Origin: Deltaproteobacteria bacterium
GTDB taxonomy: Bacteria > Myxococcota_A > UBA9160
DNA: 12,528 nucleotides
Reading direction: 5' to 3'
NCBI GenBank assembly: GCA_003520425.1
Contig: DOUU01000308.1
Location: 8,352 to 20,879 of the forward strand
Shown: one piece after another, positions 6,474-12,303 of the stretch
How the letters are laid out: each line of letters starts with the position of its first letter
Numbering within the stretch: position 1 is the first letter of the stretch
Translations under genes and position numbers: made by a program
Notes under the pieces: model-generated
The model's database searches: none
What the model was told of the DNA's origin: nothing
What the model saw: only the letters and a program-made list of their open reading frames with translations

Positions 6474-6847
6474 GACGCGCGGTACTCCTCGTCGATCACG
6501 GCAGCCGGCGCAGCGAGGCCAACGCGGTCCTCGAGGAGGTCGCAGCGCGGCTGAGCTTGCGACTTCCCGATCGGATCGTCGCTTTCGCTCACATGGATCT
6601 CGCGGAGCCGACGATCGCCCAGGGGATTGCGGCGTGCGTCGCGAAGGGAGCGTCGGAGATCGTCCTCCATCCCTACTTCCTTGCGCCGGGGAGCCACTCG
6701 ACGGAGGACATTCTGCGCCTGGCGCAGGCCGCACTCGCGGCTCACCCGCACGTGACCCTGCGGGTGACTCCCGCGCTCGGAGTTCACGAGAAGCTGGTCG
6801 AGGTCGTGCTCGAACGAGTGCTCGAGGCGGAGACTAGGCGTCCTTGA
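6470..6847 (+). CDS. CbiX-type sirohydrochlorin chelatase, short form
   Basis: A 125-residue single-domain class II chelatase, expected to act as a homodimer inserting Co2+ or Fe2+ into sirohydrochlorin for cobalamin or siroheme. The strand LLVDHGSRRSEAN (6-18) carries H10, and HPYFLAPGSHSTEDI (67-81) carries H76; these match the two metal-binding histidines of archaeal CbiX-S proteins. The metal cannot be told from the sequence. The start is the GTG at 6470, whose bases overlap the preceding TGA (GTGTGA), giving translational coupling. Its 3' end overlaps the convergent VOC gene by 14 bases. Linkage to the trans-sulfuration enzyme is consistent with siroheme for sulfite reductase or cobalamin for methionine synthase. 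Confidence 0.85.
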   Translation: MRRAVLLVDHGSRRSEANAVLEEVAARLSLRLPDRIVAFAHMDLAEPTIAQGIAACVAKGASEIVLHPYFLAPGSHSTEDILRLAQAALAAHPHVTLRVTPALGVHEKLVEVVLERVLEAETRRP

Positions 6848-7214
6848 TGCGCCAGGGCGGATAGACCCGGTTCCCTCCCGCGAAGTAAAGACACAGGGGG
6901 TGGCCGTCGGGATCTCGCAGACGCGCTTCCCGCCAGAGCCAGGGCTCGTCGCGGGGCTCCGAGTCGAACTGCACACCGCGCGCCTTGAGCGCTTCCACCG
7001 TCTCGTCGAGGGCAAGGCACTCGAAATAGACAACCGCGGGGAAGCCGGTGGGCGCCCTGTCGACGAGCTCCAGCGAGAAGGTCGAACCGCCCTCCGGGCA
7101 AACGAAGCGTGCATAGCGATCGTCTTGCACGATGCGGCGCAAGCCGAGGGTTTCGTAGAACTGAATCGAGCGCGCGAGGTTGGTCACAGCGATCGTCACC
7201 TGGTTCAAGTTCAC
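6834..7214 (-). CDS. VOC (glyoxalase/bleomycin-resistance) superfamily protein
   Basis: A 126-residue protein with paired beta-alpha-beta-beta-beta units: NQVTIAVTNLARSIQFYETLGL (4-25) and, in the second half, ETVEALKARGVQF (71-83) leading to LRDPDGHPLCLYFAGGNR (99-116). The closing NRVYPPWR is, as I recall, shared by a recognisable VOC subgroup of unknown substrate. The usual first-strand metal histidine is replaced (Q5/T7), so metal binding may differ from true glyoxalase I. The frame remains open to an ATG at 7316, but GTG 7214 is preferred: a strong GGAGG lies at 7221-7225, six bases upstream, and homology starts there. It follows the dehydratase gene on the same strand after 148 bases with no identifiable gene. 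Confidence 0.86.
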   Translation of the reverse strand: MNLNQVTIAVTNLARSIQFYETLGLRRIVQDDRYARFVCPEGGSTFSLELVDRAPTGFPAVVYFECLALDETVEALKARGVQFDSEPRDEPWLWREARLRDPDGHPLCLYFAGGNRVYPPWRIKDA

Positions 7215-7362
7215 GGGCTTCCTCCGCTCCCGAAAAGGCGCACGGCGCGAAGACTCTCCGAGCTCCGCTTCGCGGCCGACGTCCGCACAGCCGCTCCCCT
7301 CCCCGTCGCAAGCCAAGAGATTGACGCGGAGCGGCGATCGCGTCCTCGTTTGGAGATGCCAA

Positions 7363-8319
7363 TCAGAAGGGCAGGCGCTCCAGGTCCACGTTCCCTCCCG
7401 AGAGCACGATGCCGACCCGCCGCATGGGGAGCTTGCGAAACTCGTCGCTCAAGACCGCGGCCAACGCGACTGCGGCACTCGGTTCGACGAGGAGCTTCGC
7501 GCGCTCCCACAGCAGACGCATGGCCTGCACAATCTCGTCCTCGCCCACGACGATCACCGCTTCCACGCAGTCCCGCACGAACGGCCAGGTGAGCTCGCCG
7601 AGGCTCGTGAGCAGGCCGTCGCAGATCGTCCGGACCGGCCCCGTGTGCAAGAGAAGCCGCTGGGCCGCCTTGGAGCGCGCCGCGTCGTCGGCCGCCTTCG
7701 GCTCGGCAGCGAACACGCGGACCCTAGGCGAGAGCCCCTGTGCAGCCATGCACACGCCGGAAATGAGCCCACCTCCGCCGACCGGCGCCACCATGGCGTC
7801 GAGCGCGGGGATCTCGTCGAGGAGCTCCTGGGCGCAGGTGGCCTGGCCTGCAATCACATCGGGGTGGTCGTAGGGCGGGATGAGCGTGCCCCCGGTCTCC
7901 CGGACCAGGGCCCCGGCCGTGGTCTCCCGCGCCTCCTGGGTAGGCTCGCACTCGACGATTCGCGCGCCGTACTGCTCGACGGCGCGCCTTTTCACCGCTG
8001 AGGCGGTCTTCGGCATCACCACGTGCGCGGGGATGCCGCGTGCTCGCGCGGCCAGGGCGATCGCCCCCGCGTGGTTTCCCGAGCTGTGGGTGACGACGCC
8101 GCGCATCGCGAGCTCTGCGGGAAGCTTGAGGACGGCGTTGCACGCTCCGCGAAACTTGAACGCGCCTGTCTTTTGGAAATGCTCGCACTTGAAGAAGAGC
8201 TCGAGCCCTGCCATGCGGTCGAGCGTCGCGCAGGTGGCCACGGGCGTGCGATGCGCGAAGCCGGCGATGCGCTTTGCGGCGTCACGGAGCGCGAGAAGGT
8301 CGGGCGGCGCCGTCGTCAT
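7363..8319 (-). CDS. PLP-dependent threonine/serine dehydratase (fold type II)
   Basis: A 318-residue enzyme of the threonine dehydratase/serine racemase family, removing ammonia from L-threonine or L-serine to give a 2-oxo acid, or racemising serine. Features are KTGAFKFRGA (50-59) with the PLP lysine K55, SSGNHA (79-84), the phosphate-binding GGGG loop at 181-184 in APVGGGGLISG, LLVEPSAAVALAA (276-288) and LSGGNVD (306-312). No C-terminal ACT regulatory domain is present, so it resembles the catabolic or serine-racemase-like form rather than biosynthetic IlvA. The substrate is open, and related enzymes act on hydroxyaspartate or phenylserine. ATG 8319 is divergent from the Rieske gene with 57 bases between them. 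A TATCCT hexamer at 8337-8332 is a weak promoter candidate. Confidence 0.9.
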   Translation of the reverse strand: MTTAPPDLLALRDAAKRIAGFAHRTPVATCATLDRMAGLELFFKCEHFQKTGAFKFRGACNAVLKLPAELAMRGVVTHSSGNHAGAIALAARARGIPAHVVMPKTASAVKRRAVEQYGARIVECEPTQEARETTAGALVRETGGTLIPPYDHPDVIAGQATCAQELLDEIPALDAMVAPVGGGGLISGVCMAAQGLSPRVRVFAAEPKAADDAARSKAAQRLLLHTGPVRTICDGLLTSLGELTWPFVRDCVEAVIVVGEDEIVQAMRLLWERAKLLVEPSAAVALAAVLSDEFRKLPMRRVGIVLSGGNVDLERLPF

Positions 8320-8376
8320 GGGCCGACCCCCAGGATAACGTGAGCTCGAGCGTACGGACCTTCAGGGGAGGATGCG

Positions 8377-8739
8377 ATGGCCTTTGTGCGCGTGGGCGAG
8401 GCAAGCGATCTGGCCCCCGGCAGCGCGCTTTGCGTCCTCGTACGAGGCATCGAAGTCGGAATCTTTCGCGTGGGGAGCGAGTACTTCGCGCTGGAGAATG
8501 CCTGCCCCCACGCCGGGCATCCCCTCTCCGAGGGGACCCTCGAGGGCCACGTGGTCACCTGCACCGCCCACGGCTGGGATTTCGATCTGCGCACCGGTTT
8601 CAGGCCCGGCAGCGACGATGGCTTTCCCATTCCCCGGTTCCCCGTAAAGATCGAGGGGGGGAATCTTTTCATTGACCTCGATGCGCCCCTCCCGGTCGTC
8701 CGTGGCCCGAGGCGTCCGTCGGGTCGGGGAGCCACATGA
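8377..8739 (+). CDS. Rieske-type [2Fe-2S] ferredoxin
   Basis: A 120-residue stand-alone Rieske protein. The cluster ligands are C43 and H45 in CPHAGHPL and C62 and H65 in CTAHGWDF (C-x-H-x16-C-x2-H), with the domain spanning residues 3-101. The form is that of soluble ferredoxins serving ring-hydroxylating dioxygenases or NirD-like subunits. No oxygenase or reductase is encoded beside it, so the partner is unknown. There is no transmembrane helix or twin-arginine signal, which argues against a bc1-type subunit. Start ATG 8377 has AGGGGAGGA at 8364-8372. The last ~20 residues are unconserved and overlap the convergent DinB-like gene by 71 bases. Confidence 0.92.
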   Translation: MAFVRVGEASDLAPGSALCVLVRGIEVGIFRVGSEYFALENACPHAGHPLSEGTLEGHVVTCTAHGWDFDLRTGFRPGSDDGFPIPRFPVKIEGGNLFIDLDAPLPVVRGPRRPSGRGAT

Positions 8740-9214
8740 GATCTGTGATCCCTGGATCGAGCCCGCACTGGGAGAGCAAGGTCGTGAGCTGCCCGCGGTG
8801 ATGGGTCTGGTGGTTGAAAAGGTGCGTGGTCAGGATCCAAAGCGGGGCGCTGCGCTCTTGAGGATCGACGAGCGTGCGATAGGCAAACCCAGCCTCGAGC
8901 TTCTTCCGGGTGAGCCCCGCCACAAATGCATCGATCGCGTCGTCGGTTCGCGCCCGCTCGCCTCTCAGCTCATCGAAGTCGGAGTAGAGCTCCTGGGCGA
9001 GGGACTCGACGTGGAAGGGCTGGCCGAGGAAGCGGCCGAGCCAGATTCGGTCTCCCAGAAGAAGGTGGTTTAACGTCCCATGGATCGAGCGGAAGAAGGC
9101 GCGCCGATCCTTCTTGCGCTCCGCATCCGAGAGGGTCGCACACAGTGTGTAGAGCTTTTCGTTCATCCAGCGGTTGTAGCGCGCCATCAGTCGACAATGC
9201 TCGGGAGTCACCAT
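8669..9214 (-). CDS. DinB-family four-helix metal-binding protein
   Basis: A 181-residue protein of the DinB/YfiT-like fold. It shows the N-terminal ARYNRWMNEKLY (11-22) helix, GTLNHLLLGDRIW (46-58) with metal-ligand candidate H50, and HLFNHQTHHRGQ (131-142) with H135 and H139. Characterised superfamily members are thiol-dependent S-transferases or hydrolases binding Zn2+ or Ni2+; function here is unknown. The family core ends at DLMWLP (158-163). The remaining 18 residues are Gly/Pro/Arg-rich and lie in the 71-base overlap with the Rieske gene, suggesting that an earlier stop was lost. The start is ATG 9214, divergent from the GNAT gene with a 44-base gap; AGGGAGG lies about twelve bases upstream, further than usual. 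Confidence 0.88.
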   Translation of the reverse strand: MVTPEHCRLMARYNRWMNEKLYTLCATLSDAERKKDRRAFFRSIHGTLNHLLLGDRIWLGRFLGQPFHVESLAQELYSDFDELRGERARTDDAIDAFVAGLTRKKLEAGFAYRTLVDPQERSAPLWILTTHLFNHQTHHRGQLTTLLSQCGLDPGITDLMWLPDPTDASGHGRPGGAHRGQ

Positions 9215-9258
9215 CTGCGATCACGCCTCCCTCTCCCAGGGTACCCAGGACATCTCCC

Positions 9259-9729
9259 ATGACGGTTGAAATCGAGCGCTATCGGCCCGAAGCCCTCGTG
9301 GAGACCGTTTCCATGTGGCGAGCCAGCAAGCGCTCCGCCTTCCCCTACGTTGCGGTGATCCAGCAATACACGCTCGAGGACGACCTAGGGTACTTCCGCG
9401 ATTCCGTCGTGGCGAAGTGCGAGGTCTGGCTTGCACGAAGGGAGGGACGCGTAGTCGGTATGCTTGCGCTCAACGGAGGCTTGATCGATCAGCTCTTCGT
9501 TGCGGTCGAAGCCCAGGGCACGGGGGTCGGAACGGCGCTTTTGCGCAAAGCCATCGACCGGTCGCCCGAGGGACTTGTGCTCTTCACTTTCCGAAAAAAC
9601 CGCCCCGCACGCGCCTTCTATGAGAAGTACGGCTTCAGGATCGTCCGCTTCGGTGTGAGCGCCCCGCCGGAGCGCGAACCCGATGTCGAATATCGCTGGA
9701 CCCCGAAGCGCGATCGGGAGGCCGGCTGA
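9259..9729 (+). CDS. GNAT-family N-acetyltransferase
   Basis: A 156-residue single-domain acetyltransferase. The acetyl-CoA-binding motif A is LFVAVEAQGTGVGTALL (79-95), containing Q-G-T-G-V-G at 86-91. Motif B is NRPARAFYEKYGFRIVRF (114-131). The early helices (residues 8-48) are typical of the fold, and WLARREGRVVGMLAL (57-71) is the central strand pair. Such proteins acetylate amines of small molecules, proteins or antibiotics; nothing in the sequence fixes the substrate. ATG 9259 has AGGA a few bases upstream and is divergent from the DinB-like gene. The stop at 9729 faces the RimJ-like gene across 134 bases. The frame is open upstream, but that part is antisense to the DinB gene. Confidence 0.9.
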   Translation: MTVEIERYRPEALVETVSMWRASKRSAFPYVAVIQQYTLEDDLGYFRDSVVAKCEVWLARREGRVVGMLALNGGLIDQLFVAVEAQGTGVGTALLRKAIDRSPEGLVLFTFRKNRPARAFYEKYGFRIVRFGVSAPPEREPDVEYRWTPKRDREAG

Positions 9730-9780
9730 GACGGATCTGACCGAGAAGTGGGCGCGGGCGCGAGATCGTGCCAAAGGGCA

Positions 9781-9851
9781 GCCGCAAAAGGCTCCGCCGG
9801 CGAAGCAGAGGGCGCGCATGGCCGCCGGAGCGCCTCGCCTGCATTTGCGGC
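9781..9851. repeat. Nested imperfect inverted repeat between convergent genes
   Basis: GCCGCAAA (9781-9788) pairs with TTTGCGGC (9844-9851). Inside it GCTCCG (9791-9796) pairs with CGGAGC (9826-9831). The structure sits in the 134-base gap between two convergent acetyltransferase genes, where a shared terminator would be expected. It lacks a clear T-tract on either strand and has an asymmetric internal loop, so its role as a terminator is tentative. I see no gene in this gap. Confidence 0.3.
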
Positions 9852-9863
9852 TTTGCGAATCGG

Positions 9864-10430
9864 CTAAGGCCGCGGGGGCATCCTCTGCCGCTCCCAGAAG
9901 GCCGCGTCCGAGATTGCATAGTGGAGCAGGGGCAGGCCGTTCACCACGCGCTCGCCCTCGAACTGCATTCCGAGCCGTTCGAGAACCCGCACCGATGCGA
10001 GGTTCGGCGAGTCGGTGCGAGCGACCACGCGGGGAAGACCCACGCGTTGGAAAGCGTGGGTCAACACCGCATCCCCAGCCTCGGTTGCGAGGCCTTCGCC
10101 CCATCGCTCGGGAGCGAGCGCGTAGAGAAGCTCGATCTCCTGCGCGTCGTCCGTCGGCCGCAGGCCGCAGAAGCCGACGAGCACCCGCGTTCCGCGGTCC
10201 TCGGCCAGCCACTGACCAAAATCCTGGACCGAGAAGGAGGCGAGGCTCGCGGCGATCAGCCCTTGCACCGTGTCTCGACTGACAACTCGGTCATCCCAGA
10301 GAAAGCGGCGCACGTCGGGATGGATGAAGAGTGCGTGCAAGGCATCGAGGTCCCGCGGCAGGAAGGGGCGCAGCCGAAGCCGCGTGGTTTCGAGGATGGC
10401 ACCGCCGCGCGCGTCGCCTTGGCGCTCCAC
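9864..10430 (-). CDS. RimJ/RimL-type GNAT acetyltransferase
   Basis: A 188-residue acetyltransferase of the ribosomal-protein-acetylating type. It begins with ILETTRLRLRPFLPRDLDAL (12-31), the standard first strand and helix. The acetyl-CoA loop is APERWGEGLATEA (106-118), and SPNLASVRVLERLGMQFEGE (141-160) is the conserved closing helix and strand. True RimJ/RimL acetylate ribosomal-protein N-termini; most relatives have unknown targets, so I give no symbol. The start is GTG 10430, 24 bases after the DUF429 stop; no in-frame ATG lies closer to the homology, and the ribosome binding site is weak. It is the last gene of the three-gene minus-strand group starting at 11710. Confidence 0.9.
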   Translation of the reverse strand: MERQGDARGGAILETTRLRLRPFLPRDLDALHALFIHPDVRRFLWDDRVVSRDTVQGLIAASLASFSVQDFGQWLAEDRGTRVLVGFCGLRPTDDAQEIELLYALAPERWGEGLATEAGDAVLTHAFQRVGLPRVVARTDSPNLASVRVLERLGMQFEGERVVNGLPLLHYAISDAAFWERQRMPPRP

Positions 10431-10454
10431 CGCTTGGCTCCCTTTGCGCCCGCT

Positions 10455-11099
10455 CTAGCAGGCGAGATCGTAGGGATGATGCGGCGGCGACGCCGGCCAA
10501 AGCCAGGCTGGATTCGCGCGGCTCCAGCGCCAGGCTGCGAGCGCTGCGGCGGCTGCAGCCAGGGTGTGGGCGCTCGGGTTGCGCCACGCACCGAGACCCC
10601 CCAGGCCCTGATCTTGAAGCCAGACCACAAGTTGGCGCCGCGCTTCGCGGCTCCCCTTCAGGCCTCGCACCATGTTGGCGGGTGCGCCTCGCAGCACCAT
10701 CGCCGCCCCCGGGTGGACCTCGACGATGCGCGCCCTTGCGCTCGCCACGGCCTCGAGCCCGCGCGCGACGACAACGCCGCGGAGCGCGAGGTAGGCCATG
10801 CGCGTCATGGTTGGCGTCATCACCGATCCCGAGGAAAGCCCCGCATCGGTCACGACCCTGCGCAGGGACGCATCGGCGGGCCGATCGCCGCCGCCCGGGT
10901 TGTAGGAGAGAGGTGCGTCGAGGCCCACGGCCACCTCGCCGCTCGCGGCGAGCTCGCGAGTGAGGGCGAAGAGCGTCGCATCCCCGCTACTCCCCTCGTA
11001 GCCCTCAAGCTGGAGAATCCCCTCCTCTTCGCGCAGCCACACCACCGCGGTGTCGCGCACGTTGCACGGTCCTGCGAGGTCGACGCCGATGATCCTCAT
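10455..11099 (-). CDS. DUF429 family protein (predicted RNase H-like fold)
   Basis: A 214-residue conserved protein of unknown function. It opens with RIIGVDLAGP (2-11), which carries an acidic residue at D7 as in RNase H-like folds. It continues with GLDAPLSYNPGGGDRPAD (59-76), RIVEVHPGAAM (124-134) and a C-terminal Ala-rich helix with AAWRW (188-192), ending HPYDLAC. Acidic residues D7, D61 and E127 could form a metal site, but activity has not been shown for this branch as far as I know. Its ATG overlaps the stop of the upstream isomerase-like gene as ATGA (11096-11099), so the two are translationally coupled. The combination with a DsbA-fold isomerase is not one whose logic I can explain. 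Confidence 0.85.
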   Translation of the reverse strand: MRIIGVDLAGPCNVRDTAVVWLREEEGILQLEGYEGSSGDATLFALTRELAASGEVAVGLDAPLSYNPGGGDRPADASLRRVVTDAGLSSGSVMTPTMTRMAYLALRGVVVARGLEAVASARARIVEVHPGAAMVLRGAPANMVRGLKGSREARRQLVVWLQDQGLGGLGAWRNPSAHTLAAAAAALAAWRWSRANPAWLWPASPPHHPYDLAC

Positions 11100-11710
11100 G
11101 GCGCCGCGGCCCAGGCGAGCGCCTCCTCGAGACGGTCATTCCCCCAAAAGAGTTCAGGGCCCACCAAGAAACTTGGCGCCCCAAAGATGCCAAGCGCAGC
11201 GGCCTCGTCCCCGTGGGCACGCAGCCGCTGCTTGACTTTCTCGCTGCTCGCGCGCTCGAGCGCCGGCCTGGGGGCGGGGCAGACGCGGCCCAAGAGGTCG
11301 GCCAGGACTTGCGGATCGGCGATGTCACGGTCCTCCGCGAAGTTCGCCCGATACACTTCGCGGATGAAGGCCGGACACCAGGATTCCGCTAGCCCTGCGA
11401 CCGCGACCCGAGCCGCGAGGAGACCATTGCGCGGGAACTGCGTCGGGCGACGAAAAGCCAATCCCTCCCTCTCGCAGATGCGCTCCAGGTCGCGCCACAT
11501 GTAGCGACCTTTCGCAGGGTAGAGGTTGAAGGGCGAGTCACTCCATCCCTGTCCCCTGAAGATGGGGCCGAGGAGAAACGGCTTCCACAAAAGAGCGACG
11601 CCCGCTTTCCCCGCAGCACGTTCGATGCGCATCGCTGCGGGATAGGAGTAGGTGCTCCCGAACTCAAACCAGAATTGGATCGTCCGCGCGCCAGAGCTCG
11701 AGAGCGGCAT
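11096..11710 (-). CDS. 2-hydroxychromene-2-carboxylate isomerase-like DsbA-family protein
   Basis: A 204-residue thioredoxin-fold protein with an inserted helical domain, like NahD and kappa-class glutathione transferases. The first strand IQFWFEFGSTYSYPAA (11-26) places S19/T20 where DsbA has its CxxC and where these isomerases use serine. LLWKPFLLGPIF (40-51) is the next strand. FGAPSFLVGPELFWGNDRLE (176-195) contains the cis-proline P179 and the typical FWGNDRL end. With no CxxC, a disulfide-exchange role is unlikely; a glutathione-dependent isomerase or transferase is more probable. NahD acts in naphthalene breakdown, but no other catabolic genes are nearby, so the substrate is open. The ATG at 11710 lies six bases after a TATACT hexamer. 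Confidence 0.88.
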   Translation of the reverse strand: MPLSSSGARTIQFWFEFGSTYSYPAAMRIERAAGKAGVALLWKPFLLGPIFRGQGWSDSPFNLYPAKGRYMWRDLERICEREGLAFRRPTQFPRNGLLAARVAVAGLAESWCPAFIREVYRANFAEDRDIADPQVLADLLGRVCPAPRPALERASSEKVKQRLRAHGDEAAALGIFGAPSFLVGPELFWGNDRLEEALAWAAAP

Positions 11711-11716
11711 CGCGAC

Positions 11717-11722
11717 AGTATA
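11717..11722 (-). promoter_or_regulatory. -10 hexamer TATACT for the isomerase-like gene, leaderless-type spacing
   Basis: On the minus strand TATACT (five of six consensus bases) is followed by exactly six bases, GTCGCG, and then the ATG at 11710. No Shine-Dalgarno sequence fits in that space, and transcription starting at the usual distance would begin at the start codon. No convincing -35 element is seen at 17-18 bases spacing. Confidence 0.6.
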
Positions 11723-11754
11723 GGACCGCGCAGCCTCGGCGGACGCGACCTCCG

Positions 11755-12270
11755 CTACTGGGCGGGAGTGGATGGGGCTGGAGCGGGCGTCGTCGCGGGC
11801 GCCGCCGACGGTGCGGAACTCCCCTCGCCTGCCTTCGCTTCCTCTTCGTAGTAGGGCCGGAGCTGACGATTGAGATCCGCGACCTTCGCGTAGCTATTGA
11901 GTGTATCGAGCTTGATGTCGGCTCTGCGCCCGTTTTCCTCAAGGTCGCGCCGAATTGTCTGGATCCGCTGATAGGTGGGTTCGCTCTGCTCGCGGTTCTT
12001 CCCCGCCCGAAGGTCCCGAGCCAGGTTGTCGCAGACCTGCTTCAGCGTGCGCAGGTCGTCGAGCGCCTGGTAGCGGACCTTGCGTTTCGGTGCGTTGGGC
12101 ATCTCGGGCTGCTTGCGGACGGTCTCGCGCAGGTCGCCGACCGCGGCCGCCAGTTGCTGGGCAATCGAGGCGACGCGCTTCTGATCCCACTTCGCAAGGT
12201 CGGCCTTGGCGGCGGTCGCGCCAAACCCCAAAGCGGCCGCGGCGGCGAAAGCGAGAATCCGTCCAGACAT
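11755..12270 (-). CDS. Small secreted helical protein of unknown function
   Basis: A 171-residue protein I cannot assign to a named family. Residues 1-23 are a clear Sec signal peptide (MSGR, then a long Ala/Leu/Phe core, then ATAAKA), with predicted signal peptidase I cleavage before D24. Residues 25-147 are charged and predicted helical, with heptad-like stretches at 32-53 and 67-140 (ALDDLRTLKQVCDNLARDL; RIQTIRRDLEEN). One cysteine, C80, is present. Residues 149-171 are a Ser/Ala/Pro/Thr-rich tail. The mature protein is probably periplasmic; a lipobox is absent. Start ATG 12270 has TGAGGT about six bases upstream. It lies 44 bases upstream of the isomerase-like gene on the same strand, but that gene has its own promoter candidate. 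Confidence 0.8.
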   Translation of the reverse strand: MSGRILAFAAAAALGFGATAAKADLAKWDQKRVASIAQQLAAAVGDLRETVRKQPEMPNAPKRKVRYQALDDLRTLKQVCDNLARDLRAGKNREQSEPTYQRIQTIRRDLEENGRRADIKLDTLNSYAKVADLNRQLRPYYEEEAKAGEGSSAPSAAPATTPAPAPSTPAQ

Positions 12271-12287
12271 CGGTTGACCTCATGGCG

Positions 12288-12303
12288 CCGACCTCCGGGT
12301 CGG
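12288..12303 (-). repeat. 6-bp hairpin in the 5' region of the secreted-protein gene
   Basis: CCGACC (12288-12293) and GGTCGG (12298-12303) are exact inverted copies around a four-base loop. In the minus-strand transcript the hairpin ends about seven bases before the GAGGT ribosome binding site of the gene starting at 12270. It may be a leader structure; six base pairs in GC-rich DNA could also be chance. Confidence 0.35.

Noticed and set aside
5283..6734. Open frame of 483 codons on the minus strand
   Set aside because: It is the antisense shadow of the trans-sulfuration and CbiX-type genes, with no recognisable domain.
7215..7362. N-terminal extension of the VOC protein or a small gene between it and the dehydratase
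   Set aside because: A strong GGAGG site fixes the VOC start at 7214, and the extension from the ATG at 7316 is unlike the family; no separate small ORF with a ribosome binding site was seen.
9768..11504. Open frame of 578 codons on the plus strand
   Set aside because: It is antisense to three genes with clear domain motifs (RimJ-like, DUF429, isomerase-like), its protein is Arg/Pro/His-rich without motifs, and long stop-free antisense frames are expected in very GC-rich DNA.
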